Source: Deltaproteobacteria bacterium (GTDB lineage Bacteria; Desulfobacterota; GWC2-55-46; JADFVP01). Taken from it: DNA of 64,000 nucleotides. Position numbers and translations under genes: made by a program. Shown here piece by piece: positions 35,204 to 44,463 of this stretch (within the stretch, counting starts at the first letter, position 1; each line of letters opens with the position of its first letter). The notes beneath the pieces were generated by a model. That model was given only the letters and a program-made list of their open reading frames with translations. It did no database searches and had not been told where the DNA came from. The stretch lies in the NCBI GenBank assembly GCA_029262515.1, contig JAJCZH010000007.1:58379-122378 (forward strand). Direction: 5' to 3'.

Positions 35204-36019
35204 TCAGAAGTCGATTATAAGATTCGTAAGGAGCGTAGTATCGGTATTGTTCAGCTCGGGCGAGGGCGGGCGGTTCTGATAATTTATCGTATAGCTCATG
35301 CCGACGGAGATACGACCGTTGACCTTGACTTCTACGGCGGTTACGGAGTCCACGAAGTAGACCTCTGAATCCTCGACGGATGTGAAGTAGTCGAACGTCT
35401 CCTTGAAGGTCAGGTTCTCAAGCACCTTCCGTTCATACTTGCCGGTAGCCTTGGCTGTAACATAATTGTCACCCGTTTTCACCCCTGTTGAGAACTCGTT
35501 ATGGTTATAGAGAATAGAGAGGTGTCCCTGAAGCTTTTGGGTCGGAGTCTTGATGAACTCTATACCTGCGCCGGGCCCGCCATAGGCCCTGTACTCGTAA
35601 CCGGAAAACTTGTCGCGAAGGTATCCGAGAGTAAAGAGCCCGAAGTACTTCCCGGTAAAGACTCTCTCGTACCGCCCTTCGAGCTTTAACTTGTCCGAGG
35701 TGTCGGTGCCCGAGTCTTCTGCCTTGAGGTAGCTGCCGCTGGTAAAGTACCTGTCGACCGTACCCTCTCTCTTCAGGTCGAGCTTGCCTGCCAGAGTCTG
35801 CGTATCGGTATTTCCGGAGGTATTAACGTACGAAAGCTCGGCCCGTATCTTCCACGGTACTTCTGCGTCCGCAGAGCCGGCGTCTTTTGATGCCGCCGCC
35901 GATGCCGCCGATGCCGAAGAGTGGAGTGGCATCAGGATGAGGAGTAAGCTCAGGGCCGCTAAAGCGAGAGAAGGAAAGAGTGTCGAACATCTGTTTTTAG
36001 TTTTGGCGGTTATCTTCAT
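35204..36019 (-). CDS. DUF481 outer-membrane beta-barrel protein
   Basis: A 271-residue exported protein. The signal peptide runs over residues 1-38 (LALAALSLLLILMPLHSSAS). The rest is a DUF481/YdiY-like barrel: alternating strands such as WKIRAELSYVNTSGNTDTQT, LKLEGRYERVF, YFGLFTLGYLRDKFSG, and the last strand TLLTNLIIDF ending in Phe, the outer-membrane assembly signal. The SGNT motif near the first strand is typical of this salt- or acid-induced family; function is unknown. ATG 36019 is chosen because the signal peptide starts there (MKITAKTKN), although the frame opens 24 codons earlier. Confidence 0.85.
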   Translation of the reverse strand: MKITAKTKNRCSTLFPSLALAALSLLLILMPLHSSASAASAAASKDAGSADAEVPWKIRAELSYVNTSGNTDTQTLAGKLDLKREGTVDRYFTSGSYLKAEDSGTDTSDKLKLEGRYERVFTGKYFGLFTLGYLRDKFSGYEYRAYGGPGAGIEFIKTPTQKLQGHLSILYNHNEFSTGVKTGDNYVTAKATGKYERKVLENLTFKETFDYFTSVEDSEVYFVDSVTAVEVKVNGRISVGMSYTINYQNRPPSPELNNTDTTLLTNLIIDF

Positions 36020-36222
36020 ACCTGAGTCCAGTACTGTTTTGTCAAAGCCGGATAGGCAGTGAGTAAGTATTATTAAGTTAGCAGCAGGCAATAGGCCGAA
36101 TTTGACAGTATTGGAACCTTAGCAGGTTTTAAGAGTCTTGCAAGTAAAAAGAGACCAATAACTGCCGGTTGCGGGGTATGGGAGCAAGCAGTTTTTTTTG
36201 GGGGGAAGAGCCTCGTCAGTGC

Positions 36223-38670
36223 CTACACGACTTTATTTAGACACTTCAGATATTTTTTGCCCTTTGGAGCATTCGCTAACAGACTCTCCATCTCGTCAGA
36301 GGCTACGGGTTTGGAGAAATAGTACCCTTGGAGCTTGTCGCATCCTAAAGAGTTTAAGTACGCCAACTGCTTTTCGGTCTCGACACCTTCTGCGGTTACC
36401 TGTATGCCCATACTGTGGGCCATCTGTATGATCGCCTTGACTATAGCTTTATCATCAGAGTTATTATCAATGTCATTGACGAACGCCCTGTCTATCTTGA
36501 GAAGCTCAATAGGCAGCATCTTTATATAACTGAGTGAAGAGTAACCTGTACCGAAGTCGTCTATGGAGAAGCTGACGCCGAGATCCCTTAAGGCGTTCAT
36601 CTTCTCAACCGTCTCCTCGATGTTTCCCATCATAGTCTCTTCCGTGACCTCTATCTCAAAGTATTGAGGGTCGAGACCCGTCTCCGCCAGAATTTCGGTA
36701 ACAGTTGGTACGAAGTCATTTTGCCTGAAGACCCTCGGAGAGGCGTTTACGGATACGGTCACGGGCGCGAGTCCTGCGTCCTGCCACGCCTTATTCTGCT
36801 TGCAGGCCGTCTGAAAGACCCACTTGCTTAACTGGAGGATAAGTCCCGTCTCTTCTGCAACGGGGATAAAATCTCCCGGAGGAATGAGCCGGCCGCTATT
36901 CTGATCGACCAGCCTGACGAGGGCCTCCATGCCGACAAGCTTACCGTTGTGGAGATCGAGCTGCGGCTGGTAATGGAGTATGAATTCGTCGTTTTTGAGG
37001 GCCGTGCGCAGTCGGTGCTCCATCTTAAGGAGGTTGTTGGCCTTGGTCGACATGGTTGTAGAGTATAACTGGAAGGTGTTCCTGCCTTCCGACTTAGCCC
37101 TGTACATTGCTATGTCGGCGTTTTTAATGAGCGTGTCGCTGTCGTACCCGTCGTGCGGGAAGATGCTCGCGCCAATGGAGGTACCGATGATGATCTCTTG
37201 TCCGTTAATCGATATCGATTGCTTGAAGGTATCGAGAATTTTGTTGAGTACCAGAGAGACGTCTTCGGCTTTTGCAAGGTTCTGTAGCAGTATGGTAAAT
37301 TCGTCGCCGCCAAGGCGCGCAACGCTGTCACCATCCCGCACACACCCCTTGAGCATCGTGGCTACAACCTTCAAGAGCTCATCTCCGAAGGAATGGCCTA
37401 GCGAGTCGTTTATTATCTTGAAGCGGTCGAGGTCTAAAAAGAGTACGGCAGCCGTACCCTGCTTCCACGCCTCTCTGTGAAGTACCTGATCGAGGCGGTC
37501 TTTGAAGAGTAACCTGTTGGGCAGCCCGGTAAGGTGGTCATGGTACGCCATGTGCTTTATCGACTCTTCCGAGTTTTTCCTTTCGGTAACATCACGAATC
37601 GTAGCGGTAAAGAGTGTTTCACCGTAAAGGTCAAAGTTGTTTAGAATAAGCTCTACGGGAAAGACCTCTCCGCTTTTCCGCAACCCCTGCAGCTCGACAA
37701 TCTGACCCTGAACATCGCTATAGCCGGTCTCGCAGAAGCGCTTGATATCCGCCAGGTGCCGTTGCCTGCACTCATTTGATATCAGCTCGGTGAGGGTCTT
37801 GTGGCTCAACTCGCCGTCGTTGTACCCGAACATCTTCTCGGCGCTTCCGTTATACTCGAGAATATTACTGCCGGAGTCAGCGACAATGATAGCGTCGAAA
37901 GCCGTATCATGGATCAGGTGGAATTTTTTCTCACTGGTCTTGATCGCCTCTTCGGCCCTCTTGCGTTCGGTTATGTCCTGTGTAATGCCGATTCCGCTAG
38001 TTGCGCACCCGTCTTTGTCAAAATTGAGCTCCGCTGTTCTTCTGACCCACTTCACTTCATTATCAACTAGAATTCTGTGCTCAATATCGTACAGTTCGCC
38101 TTTTGTGGCGGCTTTCCACCTGTTTTCAAAGTACTGCCTGTCTTCAGGGTGCACCACCTTGAGCAGTTTCTCATAGGTCATGTTAGTCCCTTTTGGAATA
38201 CCGAAGATATTGTATGTCTCGTCTGTCCAGATGAGCTTGTTTGTTGCACAGTCGAAGTACCAGGAGCCGATGTGTGCCACCTCCTGCGCTTTCATAAGGT
38301 TGGTTTCGCTTGTCTGCAACGCCTTCTCCGCATGTTTGCGCTCGGATATTTCGCGGGTAAGCTCCTCTGTTCTTTCCTCTACCCGTAGCTCGAGCACCTC
38401 ATGGGCCTCGTGCAGGTTCTTCTCTGCGAGGTTCCTCTCCTTGTTGTAGATCAGCATGGGGCGAAATAAGAGGAGGTAGAGCATCGGTATGGTTATGACG
38501 CTCAATAACGCGGAATCTAAAAAGATCTCGTGGTATAAGGAGTCGTATAACATGTTGCTCAGCAAAAACATTACGAAGGTCTCTGCTGCGAAGATCAGAA
38601 CGACGGCAACTACAAAGAAGTATAGAGGAGTTGACCTACCGCCAGTTGTCACTCTGTTTTTATGCGTCAT
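36223..38670 (-). CDS. PAS-GGDEF-EAL c-di-GMP signalling protein
   Basis: An 815-residue membrane-bound bifunctional candidate. Two N-terminal helices (about 16-38 and 48-70), a coiled-coil stalk (85-115), two PAS/PAC domains (about 120-235 and 245-370), GGDEF (about 375-540) with intact RLGGDEF and LDLDRFK, and EAL (about 555-805) with intact EALVR, DDFGTGYSSL and TAEGVET. Both active sites look complete, so it could make or break c-di-GMP; such proteins often act as phosphodiesterases regulated by GTP. There is no periplasmic sensing loop of note, so the PAS domains are the likely sensors. Confidence 0.93.
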   Translation of the reverse strand: MTHKNRVTTGGRSTPLYFFVVAVVLIFAAETFVMFLLSNMLYDSLYHEIFLDSALLSVITIPMLYLLLFRPMLIYNKERNLAEKNLHEAHEVLELRVEERTEELTREISERKHAEKALQTSETNLMKAQEVAHIGSWYFDCATNKLIWTDETYNIFGIPKGTNMTYEKLLKVVHPEDRQYFENRWKAATKGELYDIEHRILVDNEVKWVRRTAELNFDKDGCATSGIGITQDITERKRAEEAIKTSEKKFHLIHDTAFDAIIVADSGSNILEYNGSAEKMFGYNDGELSHKTLTELISNECRQRHLADIKRFCETGYSDVQGQIVELQGLRKSGEVFPVELILNNFDLYGETLFTATIRDVTERKNSEESIKHMAYHDHLTGLPNRLLFKDRLDQVLHREAWKQGTAAVLFLDLDRFKIINDSLGHSFGDELLKVVATMLKGCVRDGDSVARLGGDEFTILLQNLAKAEDVSLVLNKILDTFKQSISINGQEIIIGTSIGASIFPHDGYDSDTLIKNADIAMYRAKSEGRNTFQLYSTTMSTKANNLLKMEHRLRTALKNDEFILHYQPQLDLHNGKLVGMEALVRLVDQNSGRLIPPGDFIPVAEETGLILQLSKWVFQTACKQNKAWQDAGLAPVTVSVNASPRVFRQNDFVPTVTEILAETGLDPQYFEIEVTEETMMGNIEETVEKMNALRDLGVSFSIDDFGTGYSSLSYIKMLPIELLKIDRAFVNDIDNNSDDKAIVKAIIQMAHSMGIQVTAEGVETEKQLAYLNSLGCDKLQGYYFSKPVASDEMESLLANAPKGKKYLKCLNKVV

Positions 38671-39052
38671 TGGAACACCGTGCTCTATATATTCTAAAGG
38701 TAGTACTGTTTACACTTTTTTTATCGGACGATTAGACGGCGTGCTGAATGGGGCTATAGGTTGGTTTTGTTACGGAAAAAGACTATGCCGACTGTCATGC
38801 AAAGGTCTATGCGCTATAGTCTTTACTGTTAAGGGCAGAACGGCGCTATTTCTTAAGCAGTTGTTGCCTGGTCTTAGGTCGGAGCCTGCTGTTATAAAAC
38901 CTGCTGATCGATTTTTTTTGAAATTATCTATTTTTAAAAGGAAAAGGTGTCTGGCGGCAGCCGGTGAAGGGTGATTCCGCTGGGCATCGATACCGTTATG
39001 CCAAGTTCAAAAGAATGGCACGTGAAGTTGTCCCGGATAAAAGGCTATGAGG
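38671..39052. other. Intergenic region between the GGDEF-EAL and histidine kinase genes
   Basis: 382 bp between two minus-strand signalling genes. I find no clear hairpin terminator, RNA gene or strong promoter. It is AT-rich around 38915-38945. Confidence 0.4.
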
Positions 39053-41998
39053 TTACCGTCTGTTTTCGAGCAATTTAAACAAAGTGGATTTGAGGTTCTC
39101 AACGGTATAAGGTTTGGTCAGCGTACCCTTAAAACCGTATTTTTCGTACTCAAGTACTGAAGGATCCATGCTGTATCCACTTGAAACTAGCGCTCTCACT
39201 TCCGGGTCTATCTTTAAAAGCTCCTTCATCGCCTCCTTGCCTCCCATACCGCCTCGTATTACCAGGTCTATTATCACGGCGGAAAAGGGTTGTTCTGCTT
39301 CGAGCGCCTCTTGATAGCGAGTTATTGCCTCGGTACCGTCAGTCGCTATGACGGCCTCGTAGCCGAGCTTCCAGAGCAGCTTTGGCAAGTAGGCATATAC
39401 CTGTTCGTCGTCTTCGAGTATCAATATCCTGATCTTGTCTTTTGGCGCGTCCACTTCCGAGAGCTCCTTAGTATCAACATGCGGATCAACTTGATACTCC
39501 TCATGCACAGGCAGGTAAAAGTAGAATGTTGTTCCTTTTCCAATCTTTGAGTCTAGATCGATACAACCGTTATGCGCTTTTATAATAGAGTGGACTATGG
39601 CAAGACCAAGCCCAGTGCCTTTCTCCTGTCCCATTCCTTTTGTGGTAAAGTAGGGATCGAATATCCTGGCTCGAATATCCTCGGCAATACCCTCTCCGCA
39701 ATCCGCGACTTCAATCTTAACGTACCTGCCGGCTTTGAGCGGGATAACTTCTCCGGAAGCTAGCTCAACATTGTGCGCGGATATAGATACCTCTCCGCCG
39801 TTCGGCATAGCTTGAGAACTGTTAATGATCAGGTTATGTATGACCTGGGTGAACTGTCCTTCATCGACTATGATGGGCCATAGATCGTCGGCAATATCTG
39901 TTTTGAGGATGATGTCAGAGCCGCTAAGGGAGAAGTGGGCGCTTTCGGTGATAAGCTCCGGCAGTACCAGCACCGTCTTTACGGGAGTGCCGCCGCTTGA
40001 GAAGGTAATAAGCTGGTTGCTGAGGCTGCTGCCCTTTAATGCGGACTTCTCTGCGGCTGCGAGGATCTTATACGCTTCATCGGCCGGGTTCAGGTACGTC
40101 TGCGCAAGACCGATATTTACGACAATAGCCGCCATGATGTTGTTGAAGTCGTGAGCAATACCGCCGGCCAGTATACCTACCGATTGGAGCTTGTCCATTT
40201 TTTTGAGTTCCTGGTCCGTTTTCCTCCGTTCTGTCATGTCGCGAACCACACCGAGCGCAAAGCTCTCCCCTCCTATCTGTAAGGGCGTAATGTTTATATC
40301 AACATATAGCTCGGCCCCCTCCTTGTCACGCAATCGCAGATCAGAGACGAAACCGCCGTCAGCCCACAGGTTACTGTGCTTATTAAAGATATCATCCATA
40401 TCTTCCGGGAACAGGAGCAGACGAATATCGGAACTTAAAAACTGCTCGCGGGTATAACCGAACAGTTTGCATACGGCATCGTTCACATTCCTGTACCGGC
40501 CTTCCAGGTCGATGACATAGAAACCGTCTTTGGCCGTATTAAAGATGCTGCGGAACCTCTCTTCGCTCTCTTTTAACTTCTTCTCGGTCTTTTTACGGCT
40601 GGTAACATCGGTAATGATGCAATGGGTCTGTTTGAAGTCCCCTTTATCGTCATGGCCGACACGGCCATCTATTTCGACCATGAATGAAGAACCGTCACTC
40701 CTGACCACGTCAAACGATACGCCGCGTACCTCACCGGAAGACTTGAAGCGGGAAAAGTTTTTTTTGAACTTTTCTCTGCTTCCTTCCGTAAGAAAATCGC
40801 CGAACCACTTTCCTATCATCTCTTCACGGCTGTAACCGAGCATCCAGCAGAGGGTCGAGTTCGATTCTATTAGACAGCCGTCTGAATCGAGGGACTGGTA
40901 ACCGAGTGGTGAGTTTTCATAGAGTTCGCGGTACCGTCTCTCGCTCTCCTTGAGGGAATCCTCCGCATTTTTTCGCTCAGTGATATCGCGAATAAAGCTT
41001 GTAAAACCCTGTTCACCATTAACTGTCCAGGCTGCGGTCGTAAGCTCAATCGGCACCTCTGTGCCGTTTTTATTAAGCCCTTCGAGCACTACCGGATATG
41101 TTAGCTGTCTTTTACCGTTTTTCAGGTAGTGCTTGAGACTGGCAGTATGTGCCGTTTTATACCTCTCGGGTATGATACTGCTTACCGGGCTACCGATCAT
41201 TTCATCTTCCGTATAACCGAAAATACCGGTTGCGGCGTTGTTCCACTGCCTTATGGCGCCGGTGTGATCGATTGTGATAATTGCATCATTCGCCGTACTG
41301 ATGACACGCCTGAACTTCTCTTCGCTCTGTAGAGTCTCACTTTCAGCTCTGCTTCGCTTCCGTTCAAGCAGGGTTACGCCGATGATAGAGAGACAAAGAG
41401 TTGAAGTCCATGCGATGATAACCGCCATGATGACATTGCCGCTCCGGGCCATATACTTCTTTTCATTATCTATCCAGAGCTCTTCGAGCTTTCCGGCATT
41501 ATTGAGAAATCCGTCAAAATCACGATCAAAACTCTGGTCCAGGTCTGTGCCAGTTCCCGACTTCTCTAAGTGGTCCAACCTTTTAGAGCCGCTCTCTTTT
41601 AGGGTGTTGAGGTCTGCGTGTAACTCGTTTACCGCTTCTATTACAACAGGGTCTGTAATCGGATCCGACAATGTTCCGTGACTGGTAACACCACCGTAAA
41701 GCATTACATGGATCTCTTTTTCAGCATTCTCAAGGTAGGAGAAGACCGTTTTGATATCTTTGGTCCTGTCGCCTGCAATATACTCCTCCAGCCATAAGTG
41801 GAAGAGAGAAGTGGTAATCTGTACATCCTCGATTGCATCCATGAACAGGTGGTCCTGGTGCTGCTGGTTCCGCATTTTATTACCAACTAGCAGCATTACC
41901 ACAACGATGACACCGAGCAGTCCAATAAACAGAGGCAACAAGTACCTGTATTTTTTACCAGATGACTTTAAATAAGAACTATTTATGTTTTCATCCAT
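39053..41998 (-). CDS. Hybrid sensor histidine kinase, three PAS domains and C-terminal receiver
   Basis: A 981-residue membrane sensor from ATG 41998. Two helices (about 18-40 and 188-212) flank a periplasmic helical domain of about 150 residues (CHASE-like four-helix bundle by appearance). Three PAS/PAC domains follow (about 228-343, 353-468 and 478-593), then the phospho-acceptor His in GILAGGIAHDFNNIM (His 616) and the ATPase domain (DEGQFTQVIHNLIINSSQAM, then GTGLGLAIV). A receiver domain at about 865-980 has ILILEDDE, the acceptor in VIIDLVIRGGMGG and LTKPY. The frame opens 7 codons earlier (42019). The output is unknown; no unattached regulator is adjacent. Confidence 0.94.
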   Translation of the reverse strand: MDENINSSYLKSSGKKYRYLLPLFIGLLGVIVVVMLLVGNKMRNQQHQDHLFMDAIEDVQITTSLFHLWLEEYIAGDRTKDIKTVFSYLENAEKEIHVMLYGGVTSHGTLSDPITDPVVIEAVNELHADLNTLKESGSKRLDHLEKSGTGTDLDQSFDRDFDGFLNNAGKLEELWIDNEKKYMARSGNVIMAVIIAWTSTLCLSIIGVTLLERKRSRAESETLQSEEKFRRVISTANDAIITIDHTGAIRQWNNAATGIFGYTEDEMIGSPVSSIIPERYKTAHTASLKHYLKNGKRQLTYPVVLEGLNKNGTEVPIELTTAAWTVNGEQGFTSFIRDITERKNAEDSLKESERRYRELYENSPLGYQSLDSDGCLIESNSTLCWMLGYSREEMIGKWFGDFLTEGSREKFKKNFSRFKSSGEVRGVSFDVVRSDGSSFMVEIDGRVGHDDKGDFKQTHCIITDVTSRKKTEKKLKESEERFRSIFNTAKDGFYVIDLEGRYRNVNDAVCKLFGYTREQFLSSDIRLLLFPEDMDDIFNKHSNLWADGGFVSDLRLRDKEGAELYVDINITPLQIGGESFALGVVRDMTERRKTDQELKKMDKLQSVGILAGGIAHDFNNIMAAIVVNIGLAQTYLNPADEAYKILAAAEKSALKGSSLSNQLITFSSGGTPVKTVLVLPELITESAHFSLSGSDIILKTDIADDLWPIIVDEGQFTQVIHNLIINSSQAMPNGGEVSISAHNVELASGEVIPLKAGRYVKIEVADCGEGIAEDIRARIFDPYFTTKGMGQEKGTGLGLAIVHSIIKAHNGCIDLDSKIGKGTTFYFYLPVHEEYQVDPHVDTKELSEVDAPKDKIRILILEDDEQVYAYLPKLLWKLGYEAVIATDGTEAITRYQEALEAEQPFSAVIIDLVIRGGMGGKEAMKELLKIDPEVRALVSSGYSMDPSVLEYEKYGFKGTLTKPYTVENLKSTLFKLLENRR

Positions 41999-42429
41999 AC
42001 TAAATACCTTGCAATACATTAAACTTTTTCGGAAACAGGGTATAAGCTCTTTAAAATGATAAGACGCATTAAGTAGTACAATAGCATAATACTAGTAAGT
42101 TGTATCAGCTTACATGACAACTGTAAAATAAAAGATCGTGGCTTTTTAAGCGGCAATTATTGGTTTTGCTTCGAGTATTGAGTTCCGGTACTGGTATTGA
42201 AGTGCGGAGTTTATGAACTTCTATTTATGTTTTGTTTTGATATGTTGAGAATTTACCAGGCATGAAACGGCGTAAAAATTGGTCAGAAGCCTGCATTCGG
42301 ATGAGCCGGACTCTGGAAGCAATCTATATCATTGTATTGACAGGGCTTGAAAGCGAGTTAAGAAGTGGTATAAATTACTGTTTTTCAATATCGGTAAGAA
42401 GTAACGTTTAAGAGAGGGGCAGTTACGCG
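41999..42429. other. Divergent region upstream of the histidine kinase and CxxC protein genes
   Basis: 431 bp, AT-rich. On the plus strand TTGAAA (42347-42352), 16 bp, TATAAA (42369-42374) is a good promoter for the small gene at 42430. No other element is recognised. Confidence 0.5.
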
Positions 42430-42561
42430 GTGAAAAGAGTATGTGTCTGGTGCCGTAAGGTCTTCGGTGAAAAAGAGCCGTTTGTGGATAAGAGCTTAAC
42501 TTACGGAATATGTGACAGGTGCCTTGAAGTTGAGAAAATGAAGAAGAGCAAGCGGGCCTGA
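42430..42561 (+). CDS. Small CxxC...CxxC protein
   Basis: A 43-residue protein with CVWC near the start and CDRC at about residue 30, separated by KEPFVDKSLTYGI. This pattern (a Cys pair, a charged middle, T-x-G-I-C-x-x-C) recurs in short proteins of deltaproteobacteria often encoded near signalling genes, and presumably binds one zinc. GTG 42430 follows a GAGGGG site, and a promoter lies at 42347. The Lys-rich end (KMKKSKRA) could contact nucleic acid. Function unknown. Confidence 0.6.
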   Translation: MKRVCVWCRKVFGEKEPFVDKSLTYGICDRCLEVEKMKKSKRA

Positions 42562-42674
42562 GCACCACAACCTCATGGCGGTTTCTCCGTACTCGTCTCC
42601 CCCCGGGCAGATAAAGTCTCTTCTTGCCGTACGCCGGCTGACCGGCATCTTATATCACATTAGCATTATAAACA

Positions 42675-42710
42675 TTTTAGTCCCGGCAGACTCCTGTTCC
42701 GGGACTAAAA
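42675..42710. terminator. Inverted repeat between the CxxC protein gene and phnA-type gene
   Basis: A perfect 12-bp stem TTTTAGTCCCGG (42675-42686) with CCGGGACTAAAA (42699-42710). It lies between convergent genes and could end both, though the T-run is short. Confidence 0.55.
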
Positions 42711-42745
42711 TATTTATAGCAATACCTCTTGGGCTTATACCTCAG

Positions 42746-42955
42746 TTAAACCTTCTTAAGAAAACAGGTCTTCAAGACAAGTGTGCTCTTTCCGTCACGG
42801 CATTCGATCTCTTCGTTCTTGGAGGTGAGGCGGATGTTCTTGAATACCTTGCCCCTTTTAAGCGATTTGGAAGAGCCCTTTACCTTTAAATCCTTGATAA
42901 CCTGCACCGAGTCTCCGTCTTCTAGCACGGCTCCGTTACTATCCTTTGTATCCAT
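42746..42955 (-). CDS. PhnA-domain protein, short form
   Basis: A 69-residue protein that matches the C-terminal PhnA/YjdM domain: DSNGAVLEDGDSVQVIKDLKVKGSS, then KRGKVFKNIRLTSKNEEIEC and LKTCFLKK. The N-terminal zinc ribbon of full YjdM is absent, as in many short homologues. Despite its name the family is not shown to degrade phosphonates and its role is unknown. It is monocistronic on the minus strand, convergent with the CxxC gene. Confidence 0.85.
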   Translation of the reverse strand: MDTKDSNGAVLEDGDSVQVIKDLKVKGSSKSLKRGKVFKNIRLTSKNEEIECRDGKSTLVLKTCFLKKV

Positions 42956-43248
42956 AGTACTCCTTTACTGCGGGGTAAGAAGTTTTAGTATTAAAATGGT
43001 AAGTATGAAAATGTACAGTCTTTTGCCAAAAAGTACAACTCTCAATTTGAGGTCGCAGCGAAACCTTGGCCGCCGTAAGGCCTTCAGGGGAAGAATAATC
43101 AACCATAAGGAAAAAACTTTATTCCGCTGGTTGACAGAGCGGTAAAAAGCAGAGTACAATTGCTTAGTTTCGCATCTTGGATAAAGTTGTCTTGTTCATT
43201 ATATTAGAAAAACCCGGCAGTTACAGGGAAAAAGGAGTTAGGTCAAAT

Positions 43249-43545
43249 ATGTCAAGAATCGTTTTAGGAGTTGATCTGTCGGATGTATACAATTTTAATG
43301 AGGACCTGGTTGTACTGTTGCTAGATAAGTTACTGAAGCAAAATAAAGATATCTGTCGTTGTAGAAGTTGCCTTGAAGATATGTACTCGCTTTCGTTGAA
43401 GCTGATAGAACCCAGGTACCACCCGAACTCTTTGATCGAGCAGGTCATGAAGGGCTACCTTGAGAGACAGGCAGAGTTCGAGGTGAATGCCGAGAAGCTG
43501 GTTATGAAAGCTATTAAGGTAGTCAGCGGCAATCCGCACCATTAA
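43249..43545 (+). CDS. ComFB-family protein
   Basis: A 98-residue protein like the late competence protein ComFB. Family features are DVYNFNEDLVVLLLDKLL, the Cys group CRCRSCLEDMYSLSL and LIEPRYHPN, with a helical end. ComFB-domain proteins in cyanobacteria have been reported to bind cyclic dinucleotides; the c-di-GMP-rich setting here makes that an attractive inference. ATG 43249 lies 12 bp after AGGAG, and the 24 codons upstream are not family-like. The stop codon lies inside the terminator stem. Confidence 0.78.
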   Translation: MSRIVLGVDLSDVYNFNEDLVVLLLDKLLKQNKDICRCRSCLEDMYSLSLKLIEPRYHPNSLIEQVMKGYLERQAEFEVNAEKLVMKAIKVVSGNPHH

Positions 43546-43578
43546 TCGGCCTGCGCGGGCCGATTAATGGTGTTTCTT
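43537..43578. terminator. Terminator shared by comFB-type gene and rubrerythrin
   Basis: CACCATTAATCGGCC (43537-43551) pairs perfectly with GGCCGATTAATGGTG (43558-43572), then TTTCTTT. The stem begins before the comFB-type stop codon and lies 6 bp from the convergent rubrerythrin stop, so it can serve both strands. Confidence 0.85.
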
Positions 43579-44150
43579 TACCAGTTTTCGCCGAGCAGTT
43601 CAAAGTGGGCCTGTGGATGGAGACAAGCCGGGCACGTTTCCGGAGCCTCCGGGCCTTCGTGCAGGTAACCGCAGTTTCTGCACCTCCAGGTAACCGTGCC
43701 GTTCCTCTTGAATACCTTACCCTCTTCTATATTGAAAGCAAGGTCCATGTACCGCTTTTCGTGCTGTTTTTCAGCTACCGAAATCGCCTCGAACATTTTG
43801 GCGATCTCCTCAAAACCCTCTTCACGCGCAGTGGCCGCAAAACCGGGGTAGAGGTCGGTCCACTCTTCCTTTTCGCCTGCTGCCGCAGCCCTGAGGTTGG
43901 TCATTGTGTCACCTATTGTGCCGAACGGAAAAGACGCCGTAATCTCGGTGGCGCCGCCGTCCATGAACTTGAACATCCGTTTCGCGTGCTCGCGTTCCTG
44001 GTCCGCGGTCTCGGCGAATATTTCCGAGATCTGCACAAGCCCCTCTTTGCGCGCCTTTGCCGCAAAGTAGGTGTAGCGGTTTCTCGCCTGCGACTCTCCC
44101 GCAAAGCCCTTCATCAGGTTCTGTTCGGTCTTGCTGCCCTTTAGTTCCAT
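43578..44150 (-). CDS. rbr: Rubrerythrin
   Basis: A 190-residue non-haem di-iron peroxidase that reduces hydrogen peroxide in anaerobes. The ferritin-like domain shows ESQARNRYTYFA, ETADQEREHAKRMF, AREEGFEEIAKMFEAI and AEKQHEKRY, supplying the Glu and His iron ligands. The rubredoxin-like end carries CRNCGYLHEG and CPACLHPQAHF for the FeS4 centre. ATG 44150 is preferred because GAGGG lies 10 bp before it and the family start is MELKGSKTEQNL; the frame opens at 44165. It complements the PerR-type regulator and peroxiredoxin at 48.8-49.9 kb. Confidence 0.95.
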   Translation of the reverse strand: MELKGSKTEQNLMKGFAGESQARNRYTYFAAKARKEGLVQISEIFAETADQEREHAKRMFKFMDGGATEITASFPFGTIGDTMTNLRAAAAGEKEEWTDLYPGFAATAREEGFEEIAKMFEAISVAEKQHEKRYMDLAFNIEEGKVFKRNGTVTWRCRNCGYLHEGPEAPETCPACLHPQAHFELLGENW

Positions 44151-44207
44151 AGTAGTTTCCCTCATGAATAATTTTGTAAGACGGCCCCTTCGCCCTTTAT
44201 GAAAAGA

Positions 44208-44450
44208 TTATCGTATTATACATAATGCCACGTACGGCACAACATTGAAGACGATGATGAGGATTTTGAAGAGCCCGAGAAAGGAGTAGTAGATCACGGT
44301 AAAGGTCTCTCGCGGTATCGGAAAGAACATGCTTTGTACGCGGTAGATAAAACCGGGCGCGACTATAAAGACAAAAGTCGACACTACCAGCAGACTCACG
44401 TCTATTATAGTGCACCACATAAAGAAGGTTGTAAGCGTCCCTATTTGCAT
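44208..44450 (-). CDS. DUF6868-like small membrane protein
   Basis: An 80-residue protein with two membrane helices (about 5-30 and 55-78). Its layout LTTFFMWCTIIDVSLLVVST, then RVQSMFFPIPRETFTVIYYS and FKILIIVFNVVPYVAL, fits the DUF6868 family as I know it. These proteins are about 80 residues and widespread in proteobacteria, without known function. The stop lies 57 bp upstream of the rubrerythrin start on the same strand. It is 13 bp downstream of the frameshifted small membrane protein. Confidence 0.72.
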   Translation of the reverse strand: MQIGTLTTFFMWCTIIDVSLLVVSTFVFIVAPGFIYRVQSMFFPIPRETFTVIYYSFLGLFKILIIVFNVVPYVALCIIR

Positions 44451-44463
44451 AGCCCTTTTTTCT

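Noticed and set aside
38489..38974. 161-codon plus-strand frame between the signalling genes
   Set aside because: Half of it is antisense to the GGDEF-EAL gene and the rest shows no ribosome site or motif.
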